Below the pieces are notes generated by a model. It was not told where the DNA came from. It searched no databases and worked only from the letters and a program-made list of their open reading frames with translations. From the NCBI GenBank assembly GCA_032622095.1, contig CP136066.1, forward strand, positions 114,847,319 to 114,911,318: DNA of 64,000 nt. Direction: 5' to 3'. Shown one piece after another: positions 13,401 through 25,400 of this stretch (position 1 is the first letter of the stretch; the number at the start of each line of letters is the position of its first letter). This DNA is from Siphonodentalium dalli. Taxonomy: Eukaryota; Mollusca; Scaphopoda; Gadilida; Siphonodentaliidae. The translations under genes were made by a program, and so were the position numbers.

Positions 13401-16400
13401 CGGGTCACCTTCTAGTCTGGTATATTTTGAGATCTCCAAATAGTAAACTCAGACTGACTTAACATGAGGATTCATTTTGAATGGGGAATTCTATTATAAC
13501 AAACAACCCATATTGAGTCAATGTTGCTGTAGATAGTGATATTTTTCCTATAGATACCTATATACCTCTATCTAAAACATGAATGTACAATTCACCTCTT
13601 AACATAAGGACCAAAATGATATAATATAGCCTTGGGAATAAAATCGACATGGCAAACAAAACATTGTATAGGAAAAACCATTTTACCTAGATAAAGTAAC
13701 ATTATAACTCTTTATATTTAAAAGAGTTATAATGTTACAGTTTATTATAATAACGTCCCTGATCTGGAGGACAATGGCTGCTATGAATCATTTTACCTAG
13801 GATTTTTTCATTTTTTCCTTGACAATTTGTTCTATTTTCCTTAACTTCATGTGTTCAATAGCTCACCAATATTGACTGTAATAGAACGTGCTACTGGATC
13901 ATAATAAAACTGATATTCTCTATAGTTTGTTCATATCCAAGCCGAAACTTGTAGGTCTATGGGTAGTGAGGTATGTCATTTTGCTTTTAGCAGATGTATA
14001 GCAGTTTACTTGTTCCATCTTCCAGGTTTTTTTTAATTAACATGTTTTATATGTAATATATATATACAGCTTCCTTAATTAGTATACTAGGGATATGAAA
14101 GGGATTCGATGAAAAAAAAGTCTGAGGGATAACTTTTAATGTGTATATTGACAAGTGTTCCAGTGTTAAGTTATTGGGGTATGACCATGGGTTTGGAGTT
14201 ATTACTCTTGCATGCATGCATGCACCATCCCACCTTTGCAACAGTATCATCTGATACATGTATATGTGATCCAGACAATATTTCTGTTCTTCCAGCTACA
14301 TGTACATGTAGATGTATGAGTAAACATGTTTTTGTCCCAATCTTCTCCGATTATCTCTCTAATATAGGACAGGCTTGAGGTTACATGTTTTATGTCCTTC
14401 TATTCAGTGTTCGCGCTGGACCGAAAAAAACTTTAGCCAAAAGTTTAGCCAAATGAAAATTTTATTAGCCAAATGAAAATAACTTTAGCCAAATATTTTT
14501 TAGCCAAATTAAATCATAGTTTTCTGGTCGGTTCACAATTAATGACTAAAATATTTGTTTTAAACTTTATTTGTTATACTCAGAATGAAAACATAATTAA
14601 AACAACACAAAAAACAATATTATACGAACATATCATCACATATAACACAGGCATTCGCATTCGCATAGATGAAACTAACATTCTATATAATTATAATCCG
14701 CTAAACTAATTGTAATAACTCTATGCCGTTGACACTATTGACACCATGGCATGACAGCCGCTAACTATGGCTTATTATACTGTAGTAAGGTGTTAACTGA
14801 TGAATATCTAATTTCGTGGCTATGCTCAGTTGCAGCTAATGTTACAACTTGTGTAACTTTTAGTTTAGTCCTGCCAAGGGCTAATCACTCTGCTAATCCG
14901 ATTCCCACCTTCGCAAATGTATTCACACCTTCATCGGACTTAGACCTGTTAACTGCCAACATGATCAGCTACAGTTCATTCGAACTTCACGCCATCAACC
15001 AAACAATGGACCACACATATCATCAGCCTAGAGCATATGTGTTATCAAGGCACTGATGAAGGAAAGGTTGTTGAAACCTGATCTATGTATTCACACTAAA
15101 AAGTGTGATACAGTGTACCATATCAAGACTGTTGCACCCCAATGCAGACAATACACCCATAACTACAACAGCTACAGAGGTGCAAATATTAACAACCTGA
15201 GAAACCTCAACAAAGACTTGACTTATCCACTATCTACTACCGATGATGACTAACTTTCACATGATCAGCTACATGTGGTTTCCCAAAATATCAACTTCTC
15301 AACTGTAAATTCAAGATCTCTGAGGAAAAAAGTGCCTTACTTTCTAGAGCATGTAGTCAACAACAGCATAGACATTTGCATGGTTACAGAGACCTGGCTA
15401 AACGATAATGATACCGTGACAATCTCGTCTCTTTGCTGTGATGGATATATTTTCAAAAGTGCTCCAAGACCATCCGACAGAACTGGCGGTGGTGTTGCTT
15501 TGATGTGTAGAGAAAACATAAAACTGATGTCATCAACCAGCGGGGAAAAATCCTCGTTTGAATTCCTCGAGTGGAAACTTAAACTACACAACGATGTTCT
15601 GCGTGCCGTTTGCCTATATCGTCCTCTGTTTTCTGACAACCATCCAGTCACAACCTGCACCTTCTTAAAGGAATTCAAAGAATATCTTGAATCGTTGGTT
15701 GTGTGTTCAGAAAAACTCATCATCTGCGGTGACTTCAACATTCATGTCGATGATGTTAACGACGCCACTGCTCGAAACTTTGACAAACTCCTAGATTCGT
15801 ATGGACTGACACAACACGTCACAACTACTACACATGAATCTGGACATATTCTAGACCTCATCATCACCAGATGTTCAGACGACTTTTCCATAACCCCACC
15901 AACCGTGACAACTAAACTCTCAGATCATTCCTTTGTGGACTGCACAATCAGCACCCTCAGACCGAAGTTGACAAAGAAAACTGTGACTATCCGCAAAATT
16001 AACAACATCAATATTGAGAAATTCGACATTGACATCAAAGAATCAGATCTGCATAAACAACAATGGACTGATTTAAATGGACTTGTGTCTTGTTACAACA
16101 ACATGTTATCCCAGCTGCTAGACCAACATGCACCAACTAAGACCAAAACAATAGTCGTGCATCCAACGCTACCCTGGTTCAACGACAACCTGAAAGTACT
16201 CAAAGCCGACCGGAGAAAAAAGGAGAGGACCCGAGGCACGTCTGCAGAACATGAAAGATCGTACTGTGATGCCCGAAACAAGTTCTCCAATCAACTAAAG
16301 GAAGCCCGGAAGTCACACTACACCGACTCGATCAACAAGTGCGAAGGTGACACCAGGCAACTTTTCAAAGTTGTGAAAAAGATGTGTGAGGAGAAACCGA

Positions 16401-19400
16401 ATGAGACACTACCACCGCATGATGACGCAGGACAATTGGCGGAGCAGTTTGGTGAATTCTTTTCTGAAAAGATAGAACTTATCCAAAAGAAGATTGACAA
16501 CATCACCGTGAAAGCGCCTTGTGTGGACAAAGAGGAAGCCACGGAAACGTTCACAACATTCGACGATCTCGACCTTGACGACGTTGTTAAAATCATCAAA
16601 CGCTCTTCAAATGCATCTTGTGAACTCGATCCTATACCAACAACGCTACTCAAGAAATGTGACTCCCTGATACCTATCATCACCCAGTTGATAAACCTAT
16701 CATTAAGCGAAGGACATGTTCCCAGTAGCTGGAAAACAGCCATAGTTCACCCTCTTCTCAAGAAATCTGGTGCTGACCTTGTTTTCAAGAACTTCCGACC
16801 CGTCAGCAACCTATCCTTCATTTCTAAATTGTGTGAAAAGGCAGTGATAGACCAACTCATTCGGCACAGCGAACAACATGCACCTCTTCCAATAAACACT
16901 TCTGCTTTCCGTCAACACCATTCAACTGAAACCGCGCTGCTTAAAGTCCAAAATGATATTAGTCCAGGAGATCGACCCCAAGAAATAACAAATGTTGCTC
17001 ATTTTGACGGACAAGTGCTATCCGGTCTAATTTTGTAGTAAAATATATGTAGATTACGAAAATCCATGATAGCAGTGGTGAATTTGTAGCTTAATTGGCG
17101 AAAAATGTGTTTTTATTGACCTACCCGATGACCGAAAATGAAAGAATTTTCCAGCGACGTCATATTACTACTAGTCCGGGAGCTAATATGGATATCCTTG
17201 CACCCCCTGGGACTTAACTTCTCCCAACTCATTTGTTCCTTATTATGTCCTTCAACTTTTAAGCAATGTTAGCAAGAAGAAAAAGTGGCCGTATAGAATC
17301 CAGACAAAATGGCGTCCATCATGGCCGCCGTTTTTCAGACCAGACCCTCAAGTCAGTTTTATGCAAATTAAGCGGTGAAAATCTTGTAAAATGTATACAA
17401 ATGTATATATTTTCGTGAAGCTAAGACATAATGTCACTTTTTTGGGGCAAAATTGAAACTCACCATCCAAGATGGCCACCAATATGGCCGCCGGAAGTTG
17501 AAAATATGACTTTTTTTTACAAATATCTTCTAGATCGATTCATGCTGTTTGGAACTGGTTGAGTAATGCGACTTTATTTTGTATTTTGTGTAACTGATCA
17601 TTGGGGCAATTAAATATGCACTTTTTGTGTTCCTAGCCCCTTCCGTTCCCTCAAAAATTCGAATTTACAGAACGCAGTATAAAATTTCACAAAAAAATCA
17701 CAATTGGGATTATAGTCATATTTTAACAAGAAATGAACAGAACTTTGTAATGTAAGTGATGCATATGATTATACCTATGAATATTCCAACTCACTGGAAC
17801 CAAAATTCTTACTTTGGCTCAAAATGGCTGCCAAAATATGGAAAATGATAAATATTGCCCCAGCGTGTTCTGCAATCGATTACAAGTTGTGGATGATGTA
17901 CAAAATTGGCTATTCTGCCTTCTATACATTGAATACTAACATGCCTGATGTGCCATGGTTAATTGTTACTATTGTCACCACTGACATCACCAAAAATATT
18001 GGACTTTTCTCTCAAAAACTTGGCTTAAATATCGGCAAAAATTAACTTTTCATGTTTAGACCATTTTTGCAATTAAAATGTAACTATCTTTGGGTTGAAA
18101 GGTGTTTATTGTTTTGGTCTATATTAAATGTGTCACACTACGGGATTTATAGACCAAATTGTTCGCCCGATTTTGACAGAACTCTATACTCTCATTAAGT
18201 AGACATGGATAAATAATTTATATGCAGCCTGTGTCAGGGAGGACGCAGTTATATAGGGGTGGGTGTAATATAGTGTGTCATTTTGACATATTTCTCGATG
18301 GGTTAATATATAATGCTATGTTATTATGGTCTGAAATGACTAATATCGAGATTTCTGGTGACCATTCAACGTTTGATACCATTTGATGTCCCGATGGGGT
18401 ATATTTTAGAAGTTCTGACACGTCACCAAGCTTCGGTACATGTCACGAAGCTTCGGTACATAGGATGAAAAACCGCCACAGATTTGGGGTTAATGATGCA
18501 AGGTCACATTTTTCGCCAGATTTCGACAGAACTATATGCTCTCATTAAGTAGACATGGATACACTTCTTGTATGTAGCACTGTGTCAGGGAGGAAGCAGT
18601 TATATAGGGTGGATGTAATATAGTGTGTCATTTTGACATAATTACACCATGGTTTAATATATAATTCCATGATAATTACAATCTGAAATGACTGATATAA
18701 AAGTTTATGGTGACCATTCAACGTTTGATGCCATTTGACGGTACGTGGCACGAAGCTTCGGTAAATTGTATGAAAAATCGCCACAGATTGGGGTTAACGA
18801 TGCGAGGTCACATTTTCGGTCATATTTTGACGGAACTGTATACTCTCATTAAGTAGACATCGATAAACTTCTTATATGTAGCCCTGTGCCAGGGAGGGAG
18901 CAGTTATATAGTAGGTGTAATATAGTGTGTCATTATGACATATTCCTCGATGGGTTAATATATAATGCGATGCTAATTATGATCTGAAATTATAGTCCAG
19001 GCACATTAGACATGGAAGTGGAAAAGTAAGGAAATAAATCGGGGAAAGCTGATTTTTTTATATTATTTTGGTCATAACATCGCGGACGCGTCACGAAAAG
19101 TCCCCTAAAATCCGATTTGAGCTTTCTGAGTTACATCATTTTTTCCATATAATTAAACAAAACAATATTTTTCACAATGATGGAAATAATTGGATGTTGT
19201 AACAATTTTTCAGCCGAAACGTATACAAAAAGCACTCAATATTGTTCGATATACAATTCTCGAACCAACGACACCCATTCAAAGGGAAATATCGAATGAA
19301 TTTCGCATATATAGATATGAAATAAAACACTGAGCCAAAATACTGACGATTTTGAAGACAAACTGATGTATTCGATGTCGGATTTCTCAGGCTTCTCAAA

Positions 19401-22400
19401 ACATAGGCGCAAGCTATCTATTTTAAAAACTGCACAGACACCACCCCGTCGCTATAATAGGCAGAACTAGCGAGTACGCACATCATAAGTTGTCAAAACT
19501 TGTAAAAACATAACCCTACCCCCGAAACTGGTTGTCAACGATCTGGTCGTATTTTGATATTCTATTTTGTCTAAGCTAGTCATATGCATTACTAAGTTAT
19601 ACCAGTATATGTGAAATATGAGTACGAGAGCGAATATAGTGACACGATCAGAATACTACAAACGCGGTCATGAAATGGCTGTCAAAATGGCCGCAACCAC
19701 CAAGCTAAGCCGAAATGGTGGCAACTTATTATATAACCACCTAGTAGGTAAAATACGTATTAACAATATACAAGTCTGTTGTTAAATATCTTTAAAGGTA
19801 CACAGTTCATTAAAACAGGCCCATGTGGAGGATTTATCGGCCATTGCAACGCAGGTCAAACCCAATGAATTACGTCTTTAAAATTTCGGGTTTTCTGTTT
19901 ACAGTCGGGGCCAAAAATAATAATTTCGGGCATGCAACATACGAAGTAATGTTTCGCCACACAGTGTATGGTAGTTTCGTTCGGCGTGATGATAAATTAT
20001 TGAATGGAACGCAGAAACTTAAGTGCATATCCTTGCGGTATAAATAGTAGTTACATTTCCGGATTGTTCATCACTGTACATGATAATAAACCACACACGT
20101 ATGTTGCAATTCTTATTATATTGCAAAGAAACCGCCACCTCTTCAAAAGATTAGCACTGCATCACACCAGATCAAATAGACAGCACGTCGTACATTTGAT
20201 ATACGACTAATTTTCGTGCTGCTTCCAAACCGGTCTCTTAGTAAACAATTTGTTCAACTTACTTCAGTCGGCAACTTACAACTGGAATATGCTATTACGC
20301 AATGTACAATATTAGTTTTCCGTATTTTGTTGTTTGAAAATATCTTGCCAAAACCACCCATGAACTTGTGCAAAATATAAGGTGATCATCGTTTAAAGCT
20401 GTTATTTCAGCGTTGAACATTGACTCAATGTTGCTAGTTATGGTTGTTAGTTCAGCAGATATGTGTAACATTAGGGAGAAGGGATACACACGGTAATGCG
20501 GTTGCAGAAAACATAGTACCCTTCGCGTATATGTGACCTTGGTGAATATAACCAAATATTATTTCCAGGTATAAAGACAGTCTCTGTCACAGAGTATGTG
20601 GGCAATTTTGGTCAAGTTTAGATTTTTTTAAAGAAAGTATATGGTACTCCTTTGTGTTTTGATAAATTGCTTTCATAGTATACCACCATGCATTCTTGTG
20701 ATAACAGCGAAATATTCGTGTTTTATTACTTCTTCTTAGGCAAAAATTACTAATATTTTAAGACACGGAGAATATAATCTACACAATTCACCCATTACTC
20801 TATGAATATCTCTCATACTGCTCTATAGCAGTGTATTTCGAAAGGTTTGATGGTGTATATATCAAAAGAAACGATGACCGGTCACATTAGTGATACTGCT
20901 ATGAGCACATATATTTCGGCTTCTATGAAAGGTCACAGAATCAATTCTTCGCTATTAAATTTCATTTTACAGTGTAGTGTACATATATATCACACGATTC
21001 AAGATAAATAGTGCAGAAAAATTTGCCTTATTCTCCCGTTTCTTTGCGGTCAAAAAGTCCAGATTTAACCATTTTATGAGACCTTGCTTTTCGCTATATC
21101 TCTCGCGATATATATTAGAGATAATTCGCACATACCCGATAAAATGTTTCTCTTATTCTCTGCAATCATTCTTCCTCACATATTTCGAGCTAGTCCAAGT
21201 CTTCTTGTACTAAAACCAGCTAAGATATTGGGATGGCGATGCTGGCGTTTAGTCCAAGACCGCCCTATATGCTCGCTTATGACACGGCTTAAGCGTTAGT
21301 GACCCGCTCAAATAAAACCACAATTATATGAAATAAAATATCACAATTGCGACAATAAACGGATATTTTCCGCAGAAGACATGCTATTTTATCTGAAACC
21401 CACATCAGTTGTGAATTTAAAACGGTAATTTAATGTGAAAAGAAACATTTGCCGCAGTGTTTACATATTTTTAAAAGTATGCGAACTCAGTTGACCTTGC
21501 GAACTGCGTTCGGCATTTTCCGGTGAAAATATTCCGTAGATTTTCAATCAACCACGCACGATGAATTCTCCATTGTAATCGTAATTATACGTGACAATAA
21601 ATAAATAAATACATAGATTAAATACATATTGAAGATATAAATGTAATACATTACATAAATTACGGGAATTATAACCATCTCACAGTTTAAAACAGTGTAA
21701 ACACAATGAGCATTAGAATATCATGGGGGCCGCCATTTTGTTTGTATCGAAATTCGTCTCGGCCAAAACAAACACCGGACAATGCCGAAGTTCTTCGGAA
21801 CCTGAGTTCGGCTTTCAGTTAAGTAAACAAACAGAAAAAACAACGATGTTTATGGCAATCAACCGGAATATTCTATGTGTAATTTAACATTAAAGTTAGA
21901 TTATTATACACCATTCTGACCATAAGATGTAAGCCTTTCCGATGTATATAGCATCATGTATTGATTTGCTAGGTAAATCGAGTAAAATACACCACAGATT
22001 CCCGCCACAGATCGTGGGCGTAAGTCGTGTGGTAGGATTGGTATGCAAGCGGGCTTGGACTAAACGCCAGCATCGCCATCCCAATATCTTAGCTGGTTTT
22101 AGTACAAGAAGACTTGGACTAATTTCGAGCGTGTTGTCACTCTTATGGGACTAGCTATTCAATTATGCATAAAATGTAAATTTCATTCTATTTTGGCCAT
22201 TTTGGCGGCCATTTTGGGACTTCAATTCAACTTATATGGTTCACGGCTAAGCATTGTTTGTATGTATGTCAATGTATTATGAATTTGGAATTAATTGATC
22301 TACACATGACTGCATTCCCATATGGCCTGATGGAGATGCTTCAGAATTTGAACCATTCCGAAAAATCAAGATATCTCAAAAAGCTCAACTCGGATTTTAG

Positions 22401-25400
22401 GGGACTTTTGCCACGTTGTTCATAAACATGTTCTTATTGATCCCTGAAAAAATCAGTTTTTCCCGATTTTTTACACTAGTGAAACCTGGACTATTATTAA
22501 TATCCGGGTTTCTGGTGACCATTCAACGTTTGTTAACGTTACCATATGATGTCATATGGTGGTATATTCCTGGAGTTCTGACACGTCACGGTACATGGCA
22601 CGAAGCTTCGGTGCATTGTATGAAAAACCGCCACAGGTTTGGGTTTAAGAATGCATTGTCAATTTTTGTTTTGCCACAGCACTGGGAGATAAGTACCCAT
22701 GGTCACATGTTTCTTCTGATTTTGATAGTATATACTGTATACTGTTATTAATAAAGATACACCTTGACTAACTTCATGTTGAATGAACCAGTCACAGTAT
22801 AATTTTCTATTATTGAACATTTAACTTGAATGTCACGAATAATCGGTACATTCATGTTTTGTTTCGACGTCGACTGTATGCATAAATCTGATTTAAATAT
22901 AGTAATATATAAATAATAATTAATGTACCGAAGCTTCGTATCTATAGGTTACAAACACCTAATTATTTTCCATAGGCGACAGTGTTAACTAAAAGTCCCG
23001 CCGGCTATGGGTTAAGCCTATTTGAACTTCAAGTGGTCAATTTTCCCTTAGCACGTCATCCGCTGCACCAGTATGTGACAACAAACGCGCCATTTTCGGT
23101 ATTTTTTTCAAACGATAGTCTTGCATTTCCACAACTACCCCATTTACTGCACAAAAATCAGCAGCATAAACATATCCAGACCCCTTCCGTAACTTCTAGA
23201 TACCACCAGACTCTTCCTGGACATATAAACATACACGATCGCCATATTTACGTAGGCTATGATTGTATGTTCCCGATTAGGGATATTTCCCTCAATGATA
23301 ATCAACCAATCAGCAGCCAGATTGTTTTGTTATGCTGACTCGAGTTTCAAGAAGCGTAACTCTATATAATTAGTTGCCTGTAACATATAATTGTAAAGAA
23401 AATCGAACTTTGATTATGTAAACTGCGCCAATTTTACAAAAAAAGCTTTACTGTGATACGATAGAAATATAGAAGTCATTGGTCATCCTATTATCTCCCA
23501 GTGGTCCTTTGACCCACATTCCCCGTTTTAAAATTGACCATTTTGGGGGGGGGGGGTAAGAAATAACACCGATACTCGATTCCTGATAACTCTGGAAGCA
23601 CAGTTCAGTAGAAAGATACTAATGTCTCATGTCATGCTTGTTATATACATATATACTGCATAGTGTCGCATGCCCCATGTCCATCCACTCTCTAATCGGA
23701 ATATTATGACCACAAATGTGACCACACCCAAAATTCAGGGTTTTTCATCATAATTTAATTTGTAAAATCCGACTCGCGTGCATAACGCACAGGATAGAAA
23801 GGCATATGTATATGTTTTGGAAACTAGTTACGTATATCTACCATATGCCTTAAGAAATTTATCTAATTTTGAACAGTACAATGTTTAATTGGATTTGAAT
23901 TAGACCCCCCTCAACTTAGAAAACAAGTAGAAACCTTCTTAAATCCATTTATAAACATTGTAGAAGCCAAGTTGTAAATTATTTAACAATATTAAAATAA
24001 TTTTATGGTGAATTTTAACCTTAAAATCATACTAAGATGAAATGGTTGCAATTTGGACGATTTTGCGTAAAAAAGTAAAAAAAATGGTAAAAAAATTGAA
24101 ACAAAAACATTTAAATTCTTCAATTTTTTAGCACAATTAGTTATTTAACATTATTAACACAATTACTATTCAACTGAATCACCAAAATCATACTAAAATG
24201 AAACTTTACACATTGAAAAAAAAATTGAAAATTTTGGGCTTAAAATGTCGAAAAATGCCCAAAAAATCGAAAAAAAACAAAGAAGGCTACAAATTTGTTC
24301 TTGCTATCATGATTTTTCTTCATTACCATACCTAAAACATTAAAAATAACATGGTCGCAGCTTGTCCGTCAATATGAGCAACACTACCTCCCGATCTCCT
24401 GGACTATATTCTCTGCAGCATGGAAACAAGAAAGGTCACTCTGCTTGTGCTACTAGATTTGAGCGCTGCTTTCGACACCGTCCGCCATGATATTCTTCTA
24501 GATACTCTACAATCTGACTTTGGTGTTCGCAGCACTGCAGCTATCTGGTTGAAATCTTACCTCACGAACCGATCACAGCAAATATCCATTAATGGCTCAA
24601 AGTCTACAAATTTCCCCATCGAGTGCGGAGTTCCACAAGGAAGTTGTCTTGGACCCGTGCTGTTCTTATTCTACATTTCGAAATTATTCTCAGTTGTTGA
24701 AAGTCACCTCCCCGATGTTCACGGCTATGCAGATGATACCCAAATCTACTTTTCATTTCGACCGACAGTGAGAGGCGAAACTAACGCACGTCAAATTGTG
24801 GAGAACTGTATTGTGGACATTAGAGCGTGGATGATTACCAACCGACTCATGATAAATGACGATAAGACTGAATTCATAATCATTGGTTCTCGACAACAAC
24901 TTCAGAAAGTCAACATCAGTTCAATTCATGTGGGAGACGCCGACATACCAACAAAGGACACTGTTAGCAACCTGGGATCGTATTTTGACACAAACATGAC
25001 AATGGATAACCATATCTCTAATATGAGTAAGAAGGCGTTCAGAGGTTTATACAAAATCCGACAAATTAGACAATACCTCGATGTAGACTCAACTAAGACA
25101 TTGGTCCATGCTTTTGTCACGTCACACTTAGATTACTGTAATTCTTTACTGTATGGACTACCGGATTACCAGTGTGATCGCCTGCAAAAGGTGCTAAATG
25201 CTGCGGCGCGAGTTGTATCATACACTCCTCGGCATGAACATATAACTCCAGTTCTCAAGCAATTACACTGGCTGCCAGTGGAGTATCGAATCATGTTCAA
25301 AATTATTTTGCTTGTATTCAAATCTCGTAATAACATGTCACCATTGTATATACAGGATATGATCAAAGACAGAAATGTGTGTACATATGGATTACGATCT

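Larger units (their letters stand above)
18150..22960. repeat. Tandem array of ~305-350-bp units inside element A
   Basis: Units start with gacagaactctatactctc at about 18175, 18525 and 18831, then carry tcattaagtagacatgg, tgtcagggagg, gcagttatatag, ggtgaccattcaacgtttg and the palindrome gtaccgaagcttcgt. The last unit is split by element B at 18993 and resumes at 22497. Confidence 0.8.
16960..24406. mobile_element. TIR element A (TAGTCYRG family), 7447 bp with nested insertions
   Basis: Ends TAGTCCAGGAGATCG and CGATCTCCTGGACTA lie between an exact 3-bp duplication TAT (16957-16959 and 24407-24409). The TIR is imperfect and about 140 bp long, including ttgctca, tgacggacaag and catgatagca blocks. 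Removing it with one TAT restores the LINE reading frame, an independent proof of the boundaries. The interior has a caagatggcnncc-rich module (17260-18060) shared with 32959-38352, then ~305-350-bp tandem repeats interrupted by element B. No transposase ORF. Confidence 0.88.

Noticed and set aside
13696-13738. Transcription terminator hairpin
   Set aside because: Eukaryotic intron; more likely a foldback repeat.
14751-15253. ORFs upstream of the LINE endonuclease as ORF1
   Set aside because: Short, in two frames, without zinc-knuckle, coiled-coil or esterase motifs; may be 5' UTR or decayed ORF1, not callable.
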